Positions 12,340 through 25,182 of a DNA stretch of 64,000 nt are shown one piece after another. The stretch covers positions 518,552 to 582,551 of the forward strand of contig KV419399.1 in NCBI GenBank assembly GCA_001630475.1, written 5' to 3'. Made by a program: the position numbers and the translations under genes. Below the pieces are notes generated by a model. The model did not search any database. It saw only the letters and a list, made by a program, of their open reading frames with translations, and was not told where the DNA came from. The stretch's first letter is position 1, and each line of letters begins with the position of its first letter. Source of the stretch: Sistotremastrum niveocremeum HHB9708 (Eukaryota; Basidiomycota; Agaricomycetes; Sistotremastrales; Sistotremastraceae).

Positions 12340-14058
12340 GGCTGTCGAGAAGGCGAAAGGGCGATCCTGGGAAATGCCGAATACCTTCTCCTCGTGGTTC
12401 TCTTTCAGCACGAACTCACCTTCTAATCAAGCTTATTCTCTGGCTTTACGGGATGAGACGTTAACTTGACATGCTTTGGCTTCAATCTCTCGGCCGAACT
12501 GCGTGTAGGCTCGTTGGACGAAGCTGTTCAAACAATTTTTGAGGCCTTTCTAATTCTGGGACTCGTGGCAAAGAATTATCTCTCAAATATTCCGGCATCC
12601 ATATCACAAACCGTACCCCAGACTCCAAGGCGTCTTCTAGTCTATCAAAGAAGAGAAATCTATAACAAAAAGCTTACTAGGCGTGCGCTCGAGCCGAAGT
12701 TAAAACATGAAACCCGCGATACTGGCAACCAGACTCTAAGCAGATCAAAACCTTACGAGAAATAGCTCAAGTAAGGCCCATCAATACCCCAGACTTCACG
12801 AGTTAGTTAACTTCCGTGCAGGTACAGAAAATCAGTATCCGCAAAAATGCCTCACAAAATTAGTAACCGTCGTATCCCGCCGGCTTGCGTTAGACTACAC
12901 TAGGCAAATCTCAACCCGGTCCTCCCGAAGTGTTCACAAAGCACTCACCTAAGCAAATCACAGCCCTCAGTCCAGTTCTCGTACGATTTTCTGTCGACGC
13001 TAATAGCTTTTACCGCGGCTCCGCCACGCAGGGGTCGCTACCTGTCAGGTCCAGGTCTAAGCCAATAATATTACCAGACGATCGTACGAAGCCCAATGGA
13101 GTTGCCGTATCTCATCTGAGCTCAAGAATAATCTCATGTCAACGTCCCTGCCACCTACAATCCATATCTCGCACCACTTCACCAGCGTCTCCCACCGGCG
13201 CTTCTCAGGCCCGCTCGCAATATACTCCCAGATACCCCTATCTTGACCATGTAAAACAGCACATGTTCACATACATGTGAGCCATCAAAATCTATTATAT
13301 GAATCCCAAATCATATGTTTTATCTTCGCGGGAGTAAAGCTACTCAACTCCATCTGGGCTCACGATCACCTAGTTTCCCCGACAGTTGGCTCACTGGTAT
13401 TCGCATACACTGCCTACTCCACAAACTGCAGGCGCAACCCGGGAGAATAGACTGTTACGCGAGATGCACACCAGATCTACACTATCCGGTATCTCTGTCA
13501 AAACGCCGAAACGCCCCTTTCTGTCGCACTTGCGGCAGTTTCACGGGCACGGCAGAGCGGACTCGGACCAGAAGCGCCAGAGAGATCGAACTCAATGCGA
13601 CCGACCCCAAAAGCGTTCTGTCCGACGATCCAATGGCCAATTAGCCTTTCGAAAGATTCCCCGTTTAGTAATCACATTGAAGATCATCGATCACATTTAG
13701 ATTTTCACACGCAGACTCAGACGAGCTCGAGCTCGCGATCGACGCTTCGCTTTGTAAAAAAAGTGTTTTCAAATCTTTTAGTTTAATTTGTTGTTCTAAA
13801 TAATTCTAGATGTAGGTAACTTTTGATGAGGTGGTAGTACAATGCGTGATAACGATACATTAATGATGTGAGGGATACGTGAGTGAAGATGCAGGATGAG
13901 GATGGTGGTGAGGATACAGATGCGTTAGGGACAGTGGTACATAGCAATAGATTAGAGCCAGTGCGCGGCAATGCTTTTGGGTGAATGCGAAGAATGCGAT
14001 GAGTGAAGATGCGATGAGAACGACAGAGCCCAGAAGATGAGGAAAGAGCGAAAGGCAA
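12340..14058. other. Intergenic, no gene recognised
   Basis: Plus-strand open frames at 12.47-13.7 kb give no recognisable domain and no consistent splicing. The stretch holds the NAA10 promoter at its left and the kinase 3' flank at its right. No repeat structure was seen. Confidence 0.4.
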
Positions 14059-15598
14059 TCACGAAATGACTGCGGGAGCAGGTTTCGGAGCCCCAGGCAG
14101 TCCTCGAATCTTCCTGAACGCGCTCGTCAAAAACCCATGCTGTCTCACACCACCGCCAGATCCATTCTGCATCTGCTTCGCATGCATATGCCGCGCAGCT
14201 TCTCCTGTCGAGAAGTAGCTCGTCGATTGCTCCTGAGTGAAGCGTACATCTGCCATCTCCTCGTCCATATCCGAGATAGTATCGATGGGATCCAGACCGG
14301 AGATAGGAGGTGTACGAGGTCCGGTCGATGAAGAGTCGTTGGTCGAAGAGGAGGAGGAGGCATCGAGGGAAGGGAAACGCGCGAGATGGCGTTTGGGCCG
14401 CACTGGTTGCTGAGCCGCGGCCTGAGCGCGAGAGAGGTATTCTTGGGGATAAGCCGGAACGAGATCTTTGGCGAAAGTCTCGGTTGGCGAGGGATTCTTC
14501 TTCCGAGGCTGAGCAGGAGACTCGTTTGCGGCTCTCGCTGCCGCCTTGATAATCGGGTTGGCTTTCGCGAGATCCTTCTCTGACATGCCAAATTGGCGCA
14601 TCTTCACGACTGACTCGCGGAGTTCTTTGAGAGAGATGCGGTGGCTGGGATTCAGGGAGAAAATGCGCTTAAGGAGGTCGTTGAGCTCGGATGAGATAGG
14701 GAGGATATCGCCAAGAAGTCCGTTGCGTTTCGAATACAGACGGAAAGTGTCGTCGGTGGGGCAAGCCACGCGCCATGGGTTGCGGCTGCAGACGAGGTTG
14801 ATGAGAATAACACCAAGCGACCAGATGTCGTTTTGGGCAGTAGGATATTTGCCGTCAGCGACAAGACTGCTGAAATAAGGATTGATGCACTCTGTAATCC
14901 AAATTCCGATCCGATTAGGATTTGCAAATACAAGCGGGTGAGGGAATTACAAACCTGGGCTAATGTAGAAGCTGCTTCCACAGCCGACATCCGAACTTCT
15001 TCGTTCGTTTGTGGCGAGGCCGAAATCGGCAAGAAGGACATGGCGACCATCGTCTGCGCAGAGGATGTTTTCGGGCTTCAGATCGCTGCAATGGAAATGT
15101 CAGAAATTTGCGGAAATTTGAGAGCTAGATTGAGACGTACCGGTGATAGATGCCTTTGCTGTGAAGGTATTCGACAGCGTCGAGGATCTGGAGGAATACG
15201 CTCTTAATGAGAGTCTCATCTCCATGGTACCTCCGGTCCGTCAAAAGACTGAACATATCGCCATCGGGGCAATAGTCGAGCACGACGAAGAACATGCCAT
15301 CTTCCTCCAGGATGCGGTGAACGGTAACGATATTGGGGTGATCGCTGGAAGTCTGGTGAAGAGCGAGTTCGCGGTCCTGGAACTTCTTCTCGCGGGGCGT
15401 GACACCTTCGCGGATGAGACATTTGACGGCAAAGTAGGCAGGAGTTGAGCGGGTGGAGAGGAGGCAGTCGTAGGCCAGATAGACGACACCGTATGCTCCT
15501 GAGCCGAGAATGGAGAGCAGAATGAGACGGCCCTGTTCGATGTGGCGGCCGACGAGCGACGAGAGCTTTGCGTTATCTGCGGCGGATATTCCAACCAT
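14059..15598 (-). CDS. Ran1/Pat1-like Ser/Thr protein kinase
   Basis: Three exons (15598-15141, 15085-14955, 14891-14059) splice in phase into a 473-residue protein. The kinase domain fills the first about 300 residues: glycine loop [13 protein letters not shown], the ATP lysine in YFAVKCL, catalytic loop HRDLKPEN (the first intron falls inside the Arg codon), metal-binding DFG in [10 protein letters not shown], and activation-segment end SSFYISPE. The second intron falls in the Glu of SPE. The order and the motifs [18 protein letters not shown] and GCGSSFY match the fungal Ran1/Pat1-Sks1-Ksp1 group, which represses meiosis in fission yeast and acts in nutrient signalling elsewhere. The C-terminal about 170 residues are low-complexity, Ser/Pro-rich and probably regulatory. 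All catalytic residues are present, so it should be active. Kinase identity is certain; the pathway is inferred from family. Confidence 0.93.
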
Positions 15599-15680
15599 GT
15601 TTCGAGTGAATGTTGGTGGGAAGGGGTGGGCGAGGAGTAGAGCGGTGTAGATAGCGGCGGAGAGGGATAGTAAGGGCCAT

Positions 15681-15689
15681 TATATATAT
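15681..15689 (-). promoter_or_regulatory. TATA box of the Ran1-like kinase gene
   Basis: On the minus strand TATATATAA lies about 85 bases before the kinase start codon at 15598, the same spacing as other TATA boxes in this window. Confidence 0.5.
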
Positions 15690-17761
15690 GAAGGTGCATC
15701 GGAAATACACGCTTTGTTATGCGAGACGATCGAGACGAAGTGTTCCGACTGAACTGATTATTTTTCGGGCGTCGAGTGCAAACGGGAGTCACCGACGGAC
15801 TAAGTCCGAGACAATTCGCCTGATCGCCTAATCAAGCAGGTTCACCTCTTCTGATCGGTCAGTCTCTCGTCAACCTTCCGCCTACTCTCGTTAGTCAAGG
15901 GTCTATTGCTCCCCGTGGCCATCTTCTGCTCGACCAGAGCGCTGGCAGCAGGAACGCACGAGAGAGTCGCGTTTCCAACTCCGACGCTGCGACCAAGCCC
16001 TAATGAGCCATTCTCAGGGCACACCAAAAAATTAGCGTTATCAGTCCCGATATTCTCCTTTCGTCCTGCGCGAGTCGCTGTCGGGTCCACAAATATTTCA
16101 GTCAGCAAAAAGTTCGCAAGTTGGCCAGACTCTGTCGAGTGAGTGAGTACGGGGGGCCAGCTGGCGGTGCGCGACTGGTGCCCCGTATGGTAAGCGCGAG
16201 GCTGCACGAGTAGTAGCTTCTCCATGGGACGGGTCCTTTCGAGCGCACGAACATAGAGGCCCGGAGACCGAACAAACAGTCGTCTGATATTGTCTCTCCA
16301 CAGTTTCCCAACCGTGTTGTTCCGACTCGAAATGCAGCTGAATATATACGTCTTATCTAACTAATTCGTTAAAATAATGGAGAGAGCGACTACAACTAGT
16401 CCTGAAGCGGGGGAAAAAAGTGGGCCTCAGAAATCGGGGGCGGGGCACTTTAAATGTTGGAGACTTGGCTGTTGGCAACGACGTCAGAGCAGTGACGACT
16501 TCAGGGACTTCTGATCAAGGTTGCTATTTCTCGGTGTCCGAGAGCTGGCATACGAACGCGAACGACTCAACAAATCGTCACTCGCGCGTCTGGCGATCCC
16601 GAAATTTCCCTGTTCTCCAAAAGGGTTCGCACTCTCGTCCCGTCTCCGCCCAACTTGCGTCATTCTCAGGCCCAAGCCTCTCAAGCCTCTTTCCGCAAGG
16701 GATTCAGGGATCGTTCCCATCCAGGGACTAGTGCGTCACTGCTGCGTGTCGTTCCCCGTGCTCTGCCCGTAATGATATCATATCTTCTATACAGACGACT
16801 CGGTGTGAACCGGAAGCATTCTCGACTTGGCAGATCAAAACAGGTGAGCTTGTTGTAGTGTACATACACATGTACACCACGGATACACAAACAAGAAACA
16901 TAGAGTGAACGAACTAACAAACAGTATACATGTCCCACTATTGGGATCAAAATTCCGACAAAAATTTGCTTCGATGCAAGTGTTGATTTACAACATTTGG
17001 ATATGCTTTGTTGATGGTCCCGACGATGGCGAAGGGACAATGTGTGGTGTATGTGACGATGAGGACGATGCATATTGACAGCAAGGGAGTGCATAGCGAG
17101 ATTGACAGAGATGGACGACGAGAGACTGTGAGAGATGGGGATTGAGTTAGGGCGAAGAAGATTGCATAGGAGATTCCGTTCGGGGGGATGGCGGATTGGG
17201 GAGGGGGAAGGATGGGCGACCCTGGAGCGATAGAGAGGGAAAGTAGCAGATTCGAGTAGCAGATTTATATGTACGAGGCGTCGAAACCAAGAGGGGCAGA
17301 CGAGTGCCATATCCGTTTGTGCACGTACAATGAGTCGACGCAACACACGAGTATCCCACGATGATCAGGAAGCTCATCCCGTCGCCACCCGTGTGTGCGT
17401 GTCTCCATTGTGCCTGTGCACTAGGCCACGGGATCATTCTAAGATGGGTCGCGAAGGTACAAGATACGGTTCCCGCCGGATGGAGATTGAGTCTCGACTT
17501 GATATTGATGGGGAGAGGGCGAAAGAATTCAAGGGGAAAATGGTTTGGCGTGTATACCAGTGAGAAAAACGTTCAGGAACGGAAAGGCATAGAGCAACCC
17601 CAAGAGGACTGGTTGCATTTCGAGAAAATGAACAGCACGGAGCAAGAAATAGACCAATATAGCAGGAGGTTAGGAAGTAGAAGGAAATCCGGGAATAGCA
17701 AGTTTATCCCCGCACCCGGTCGCCCGAAACCGGGTCGGAGTCGGAGTGGTTTCGGATGATG
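15690..17761. other. Intergenic, no gene recognised
   Basis: Upstream of the divergently lying kinase promoter there are open frames on both strands near 15.85-16.3 kb and 16.4-17.4 kb. None has a recognisable domain or agreeing splice sites. A short palindrome near 17.72 kb (CCCGGTCGCCCGAAACCGGG) lies next to the 3' end of the HMG gene and might act in 3' end formation, but this is unproven. Confidence 0.35.
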
Positions 17762-20700
17762 TCATTCTTCATTGATCGCCGGATCCGGAGGACTATCCCT
17801 CCCATTCCTTACCGCCACTTCCACAGCATTCATCCCCATGGGAGGCGAAGGCGAAGACATGGGTGTCGACTCTATCGTACCATCTGATGCAGGCGATATC
17901 CCAGCCCGCTGGCCGGATACAGCGGCTTCACCCGCCCCTAGCGCAGTTTTGGACGGAAGAACGGAAGCAATTCTGTCATCGGCGCTCTCCATGTTCACGA
18001 TGTGCTGTATCTGTTGAGAAGGATGGGAGTGACGTTGATGCACGATCGAATGAGGCGTTCCGAATGAATGAATGCGATGGTCCATGAGAACATGAGCTTG
18101 AGCGTCTTTCAGAGGTGAGCCAAGGGCATGTAATTCGAAGGTAGATGCGCCGTGGTTGCCCGATGGCGGTGGCGGCGCCGCGTTCGAAAATGAAGAGACA
18201 AATGATCGACGTCTGGCAGCATCGTCGTGATTATTCGGGCTCGCGAACAACGGAGTAGGTGTCGCATAGCCGGCGGGTAGATGCCGGTAAAACCTGCCAG
18301 TACCACCGGGAGCTGTTATGTTGCCTGAGATCCCTGTAGCGGTAGCAGCTTCGCTAAACAAGGTATCGTACACGGGATCATGTTGGTTGATCGGCCCACC
18401 AACCACAATAGCCGCAGCAGACTCCGGAACATGAGCCGCAGACGCATTCTCCCCAGAATTTTCACCGCCAATAATTCCGCTGTCCCCTTTCTCGTTGTCT
18501 ACCGGCCCTCCCGAAATGAAACGACTACCAGAAGTAGGTATGTTCATAGCTCTCCGGGTCGACCCTGTACTCCCAGCCACACCGGTCAAACCGAGGGGCA
18601 TTCCAGAACCTAAAGAAATAGGCAAGCCCGAAAGGGGAAGACTTGGTGTGGACGATGAATGAAGGGAATTCTGGTGGTTCATGTACGGAGAATTGTTTGA
18701 CATGACCCTGGCAGCATGCGCGGACGATGGAGATGAGACTCCACTCGGCGGAGACAGAGGCTGCGTGTGCGCATGGACCAAACCATGAGTCGGCGGATGA
18801 AACTGGGAAAATTGAGGCGAGGGCGCTACTGAAGACGAATGGGCAGTCGAACTAGATGGGGCGAGTGGAAGAGATATAGGAGGGGCAAGGACTCCGGCGT
18901 GCTCTTGCGCAAGCGGGGATGGATTTCGTGGTTGATAGGTGTGGACATGACTAGGTGAAGCAGATGAAGAGAAATGGGTAGGGAATGTATAGTAGAAAGG
19001 TGTGTGATTTCCTACCCCTTCATCGCTAGAAAATCCATCGACCTGAAACCTCGAATGCCATGACGCTCCGTCCCATCCTTGTAACGAAGAAAAGGTGGAT
19101 ATGAAAGGAGTTTCGGATGAGGAGTCTTGTGCCTGCGCTTGCGCTTGAGAGGAAGTCCCGACCTGAGCCGTTAAGGCCTCAGGAACGCTAGGAGAGCCTC
19201 CATTGATAGTCGGGGATGAAATCGAACTGCCGCCAGAGTTTGGTCGCGACCCAGAGCCACCAGAGCCAGTGGGTGAGGATGGTAAGAGGAACAGATCAGC
19301 ATGGTTGGTAAGACTTGTGTCGTGCACATAAGCCGGACTGTGGCTTGCGGAGTTGAGAAAGTATGGCGAGCCAATGAGCGTGGGCGTTGACGGACTAAGC
19401 GGGCTATCCGGTGGCGGTGGGCTTGAAGGTGATGGATCTGTCACGGTATGCTGAAAACAAATCGATCAGTTAGAGATGTGTTATATTGAATATTGGTACA
19501 CAGTCCAAAGACGCGAAAATGGCGCCTTGAAGCGTAGTAAAGGAATGGAAAAAAGGGTCTGAGTAGGAAAAGTATCCATATTCGAAAACGAAGGCGGATG
19601 GGAATAATATAGAGGTAGCCAAGAGAGAGACAACTGAACCGAGAAGGACACGAGGTACTCACGTTTGATACAGAGTGCGACCAAGTATGCGAGGCTGCCT
19701 TCGGTGTCGACGGTGGCCGTGCCGAATCATGTACTTCATCCTTGACTTTGGGAAGGGAGCCGGTCGAAGCTGAAGAGGAAAGGGTAGGCGTTGATGAAAC
19801 GCTAACGCTGGAGCTCTTTCGATGGCTGGTAACCTGAGGACTCGCTTCTTTCTCGGGTGACGCGGTCCTGATCTCCTTGTCCTTTCTGGAGCCGTCCTTG
19901 TCCTTCTTCGCTGGGAGACTCGCGGCGCGTTTCCTAGTGAGTGCGTTGAAGTTTCCCGCAGTCATTGGATCGTCGAACCTGGCTTCGATCGCCGGCTTGA
20001 CATCGCGTCTGCCGTCGAACTTTCTGACTGCGTCTTCCAGTTCGTCGCCTTTTTTGCCTTGGACAAGCATGCGCGCGATTTCCTTGCACCGCTCCGGGTC
20101 CAAAGGGGGTCCTGCTATCTCCTTCACCTTCCGTTTGATCCTCCCAATTTTCCCTCCCGCGCTGCTACTTGGATCGCCAGATGATCCGCTCCCCCTGCCA
20201 TCCCGTGGATTATAGCGATAGAGGGGGTAACGTTTCTTGTGATCTTCCATAGCCTTCCTCGCCATCTCCCTCCATGTCTCCTTCTCTTCGTGCTTCATAT
20301 CCCGCCAACATATTCCGGCTATACGAGAGAGTGTCGTATGGTTTTGCTCGATCGTGCCAGGAATGAGATGAGACTTGATGAATGATGCACGGAACAGAAT
20401 GAACGCGTTTGGTGGGCGAGGAATGTGATTATCAGGACGCTTGCGATGATGAGATGGTTTGGGCGGCTCAGCTGAAGGACTGCCCGGCCTGAGGGGGAAC
20501 ACGCCTGAATGGGCGGTCTTCATGGGACTTTCTGGGAGCGGTGGGAGAAAGTAGGTTGGTTTCTGGTTATCAAACGAGTACGCAGGAGCTTCCATGAGAG
20601 GTGGCATATCGCTGGACGCCGTCGACATCTGTGCATCGACTAGAGGAGGCATGTCGTCGTCGTCGGCTAGCTCTAGCCCAGATTCAGGGCGATCTGGTGG

Positions 20701-20883
20701 CTCGTTTTGACCGAGATCTGGCTCGGTGGGCTGCTCAGATGGATCCCAGGATGTTGGAAGCTCTAGAAGCGTAAAATTTGGCGACTCTCACAGAAAACAT
20801 ATAGCAGTCGAGGACGTACGAGGCTGGGTGTCCTGGGTGGCGAGTCGCGCTCTGTTTCTGGCGCGACTACGTGTTGCAGGCAT
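17762..20883 (-). CDS. HMG-box transcription factor, MATA/Ste11 type (paralog 1)
   Basis: Three exons in phase: 20883-20820 (MPATRSRARNRA...), 20762-19663 and 19450-17762, giving about 950 residues. The middle exon carries a fungal MATA-type HMG box, beginning HIPRPPNAFILFR, with SRIAGICWRDM and EKETWREMARKAMEDHKKRY. About 60 residues further on is a second conserved motif (DPERCKEIARMLVQG, GDELEDAVRKFD), and then a Lys/Ser-rich linker. The last exon is about 560 residues of Ser/Pro/Gly/His-rich, probably disordered, activation-type sequence. Such proteins bind DNA in the nucleus and in fungi often control mating, pheromone response or fruiting; which of these is not shown here. The 212-base second intron is the longest I accept in the window, and a small unseen exon inside it is possible. 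A paralog lies at 29.2-31.3 kb on the same strand. Confidence 0.88.
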
Positions 20884-22189
20884 CAGAGAAGGGAGATTAC
20901 GATTAAGAATGTTCAATCTTGTGGCCACAGGATCTAAAGTACAAGACAGCTCCCCCAGAGTATAAGACAACGCTCCCCGAGTTCCGTAATAGCCGCACGC
21001 GACAGCCGGAATGACTCTCCCCTTCATCCGTATCCGGCAATTCGGTGTCCCCGGCCGAATCCGCTTCCGCTTTTTGAGCTCCGAACCGTTCTTGCCGCTC
21101 TTATCTCCGATCTTCCTCCACGTTGTCATAACACTGCTGCTCTCCTATAGCAGGTCCACTGTCGATCTCCCCATGAAGTCATGGCCACATTCCAATCCAG
21201 TAACAAGACGTCTCTTACCAGGCAATATTCGCCTTTCACCCACATCTTCCCTATTGTTCCCACTGCAGGGTCGAATTCTGATTCTCAAGAAAGATTTCTG
21301 ATGGCATCATGCACAAACTTGTCCAATCCCGCCCATCGTAACACGTGTATTGGTCCCGCCGATGTCTGCCGCCATCCAAGTCGGTGGCGTCTATATTGAC
21401 ACCGTGGAAAATCCCTGGAATTTACTCGAGAAAACGCCAGGAACAGGCGTCTATCCAGCAATTTTGACGCTTACCCACCAAACCCAGCAGGTATGACGTC
21501 GAAATTCGTATATTTTTATTGTTGACCTCAGGTACACACCTCTCACGCAGTCCCTTTACAGTGCGAATCATCTCGAGAAAGGGGCACAGCGCTCTAGTAT
21601 CTCTGAGATCTCAACCAGCGCTATAACGGCATGTAGGATCACTTCTTATGATACTCTCATAATCTGTTCTTATTTCGACTTCTATATTTCAACATCTCAC
21701 GCTCTTGATGCTACCGCCCGTCAGATCCCTTTATACTTCGATCACTGCATTATTCGTTCCTGTGGCCCAGGTGCTCCGATCAGGTTCACGGCTACGAGAT
21801 CCACACCTCTATCTCCCTCTATATTTTTATCTCGAAAAACAAAAGGGTTCGGTTACCTCCGCACCTGAATCTCGGCTTTCGGACTAAGCCCATCGTTCCT
21901 TGATATCTGTGCCTGCCAACATTCGATTCAATCGGGTTTAGGTGCTTCAGCGTTCAGGACCCTCGACGTGACAGCGAAGTTTTCAACAGAGATAGCTTTT
22001 GAACGACCATTGGCACTATATCCAACATGGTCGAAAAAGTACACATTACAAAGACTGATGACTAATCAATTCCTGTCAACGACGGAATCATTTCCTTACG
22101 TGAGCAAACAGGCGTCTTGCACGGTTAGTAGAGTCAAGTGGCAATCATATGAGGAGAGTGCTTTTTTCAAGACGTTCATTCTGCAATTA
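20884..22189. other. Intergenic, HMG gene upstream region
   Basis: Pyrimidine-rich plus-strand sequence (GTATATTTTTATTG, CTCCCTCTATATTTTTATC) with no recognisable gene. The HMG promoter must lie in its left part, but I could not single out a TATA box. Confidence 0.35.
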
Positions 22190-22790
22190 AGAGAGAAAGA
22201 GTATCCAATCGGGTTGACAGACACGGCATAAGACAAGTTCCGTCCCCTTTGAAACCCGGTTTCACAAGCAAGAGGTCCTTATGCAACCAAACACAGACGG
22301 CGGAGGCAATGGCTGACCAAATGACTTGCGCAAAGGTCCTAGTCATAAGAAACAACACGCAAGCATAGTCCAATAAGGCAGTAATCTCGACGACGCGCGG
22401 CCCTGCTCCAGAAACACAGGCTCGAGTTGCTGGATGTCGACTTGAGAGTTGACCAGTGAAGACATAGACGACGCATAAGTCGGTCCCGCACAGCACAGCA
22501 TGAATCATACCCCATATTAGAACATAGGCATGCCAATGGAGCGCAGTCGTACGTCGGCCTCGATCCTCGCACCTCTTCATACCCAGTATGACGGCTCCAA
22601 TTCATCGCTTGTCGCCTTATTGCCTCTGTCTTGTCGTCGAACACATACGTTCCGATATTCATAGCAAGGGCACCACAAAGCGGTCGATAGCCGTCGCCGA
22701 CAAAAGCATACGCAAGCACGCTGAAAATTTGCTCAATTAATTTGCGATTAATATCCCAGTCAAAGGACCACGTACAGACCTCCGGCGCCA
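22190..22790 (-). CDS. Possible membrane-protein exons, unknown
   Basis: Minus-strand frames here contain protein-like stretches: TWSFDWDINRKLIEQIFSVL with an ordered continuation (YAFVGDGYRPLCGALAMNIG), and in another frame hydrophobic runs (HAYVLIWGMIHAVLCGTDLC and FAQVIWSAIASAVCVWL) that could span a membrane. I could not find splice sites that join them into one frame with a start and stop, so these bounds are only the extent of the promising sequence. It may be a broken or misread gene, or chance. Nothing in it matches a family I know. Confidence 0.25.
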
Positions 22791-25182
22791 CTTTCGCCGG
22801 TCAAGTTTTGGCCCCCATAACAAATTCTCGTCGTCGTGTGGAGGGGACGTTGGGACGACTAGTTATTAAAGTGGGGGATCTGCAGGCAATTGGATCAGTC
22901 GGGATACGAGAGACACAAATTCGTCGACTCCAACGGTTCAACGTCAGCGACAGGTGGAGAATCCTTAGTCCGCAGTTCCGCAAGAGTTGTGGCATACCTA
23001 GGCCACATCCCCCCGTCAGTCAATCAACATCGTCAACGCAATTTGACCAAAAAGCGACATACCAAAGGGTTCCAACTTCCATGCATGTCACTGTCATGCG
23101 TTCGAATGCAGGATATGTGTGTCTTGCTTTGGAGATGCATGCGCGTGGACGAGAAGTACTGGACCATGCGTATTGCGTAGTGGCATCCCATGTTCTGTCT
23201 GGTCGCGAATTCGAAGGAAAATGCATTCTTGTCAGAATGTAGAGCACAAGGTCGTCGTCGTTGTGGCATAGTGACAGAGGGGGACCACAGAAAAGCTTCC
23301 CAATGTCAAAAATTAAGGGTTGACAGGGAGGAACGCAAACCAAAGACATATCCTGAGAGAAATCGACAGAGGCAGATCGCGAAACAAACGGGTTCGGTTC
23401 AAATAATACTACGAATTTGACTCTCACTCTTACTAAGTGCACACACGCCAAGTCGGAGTGCGGGGATCAGGCCAATGTGACTGGGGCAGAAATAGCGTGA
23501 AACAGGAGAAGAGAGGAGCCCAGGAGCTCGGAAGCGGGTAAGACGAGGAATGTTCTCCGAGTTCGGGAAAGAGCGAACGGAGGCAGAGTTTCTCCTGGAC
23601 ATTTGAGAGAATAGAAGCGTAAATAATAAGCTATGGCAGAAAGGGAAAGGGAATGAGACCCTTTGAGGTGAAACGCTTCGAAGGAAAATCAGGAAACGAT
23701 GCCGATGTCGAGTCTGATCCCTGAGTCGAGACGAAAACAAAGAAGGTTGGGCTGAGTTAGTTTAGTGCCCTGTCGTAAGCTTCGTAAGTCGAGAACGATC
23801 AGAAGGATTATTAGGGTAAGTCGCGAGAGTGAGATATGGGTTATGTCTCCAACTCGGACATCTCCAAAATACTTTTCCCTCAACCTTGCCTTTGCCATTC
23901 ACAGATAAATTCCAAATCCCTAAATCCTAAGACCTTAGCTTACGACTTAAGTGACTTCTCATTGAAGAAGCTTACCACACAGACAGATCGTCGCTCAAAC
24001 CCTTTGGCTGACTGATCGATAAATTCTAGTACTGTATACTTGACGAGCGGCTCCGAATCCTCTTTCCCTGGGACGTAGCGGGGCCGTTCATAATGCAGGG
24101 TAAATTAAAATTTGAGCCCGCAGCAAGGGCATCGACAGGATGACCTGGGTAGAATGAGATCAGAAATATTCCTTACGCTCCAGACGATTCTCCTCACCAT
24201 TCGACCGAAATAGTCCGGGTGGACGAATAGCCGCGGTCCGCTCTGCCACTAGGAGTATTCGCGAAGCAAGCAAAGTTCGAGCGTTCAAAGTTCATTCTAC
24301 CACCGGTACCCAAGACCCACGCCTCTCGGCTCTCGTAAGAGGTGTAACAAACAAAAGCACGATTATATACTGTACAGTAATAATTTAAAATTTAAACCAA
24401 CGATCGGGAGAGGGAAATTGAGCCAATCGGCGTTTCTTGAGAATTAGTAATAATATACCTTGAGAGTCAACGCACACGGACGCAGGACCAAACAATTCAT
24501 TTCGCGATATAGGCGGTCAGGTGGTCCGGTCTTGTCGAGCGGGGCGGAGCAAAATCTACTTCAAGATAATGTCTTGCGCCGGCCGTGTATTTCTTTCATT
24601 CGAGGGGTACCGAGAAGGATTTACGATAATCTGGAGACGCAGAAGAACGAGAACGAAGGACGAAGAAGTGGTGGAGGGCACAAGGAGCGCTCGGGCTTGG
24701 GCGTAGGAGAGTAGAGGATATCCAGCGCCTTCTGAAAAAGTGCAAAAATAAATTGATATACCAACGAAAGAATCACCGAGCGCTCGTACCTGCTTCCGCT
24801 TCTTCTGGGTTGAGATAGGAACTTGATCTTTTCTTGATCTTGGTCTTGTTTTCCAAATGTTCTGGAGGTAGAATATCGGGACGCTACATACGATAGCATA
24901 CGGTACGATACGATGCGTGGGACTCGATGAAATTTTAGAAGACTGGGTTAGCGGACGTGGGGAAGAGGGGTTTGGTCTGGGTTCTAGTGCGATCGCTGAG
25001 CGGTTAGTCGCTATCGTAGTACTTAGGACTTAGTAGATACCTAAGGGTTGTCGTTACGGATAATGATAGGAGGGCCGAATCGATAGGACGATAGGACGAC
25101 ACTTGTGGGTAGTACACTATGTATTTTCGCTGCCGCCGCGCCGGACTCGGATATCCTCGGTCTAGCGAAATTAATTAATAAA
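22791..25182. other. Intergenic, nothing recognised
   Basis: No coherent gene, RNA gene or repeat was seen. Minus-strand open frames at 23.0-23.9 kb are Arg/Ser-rich without domain signals. Confidence 0.35.
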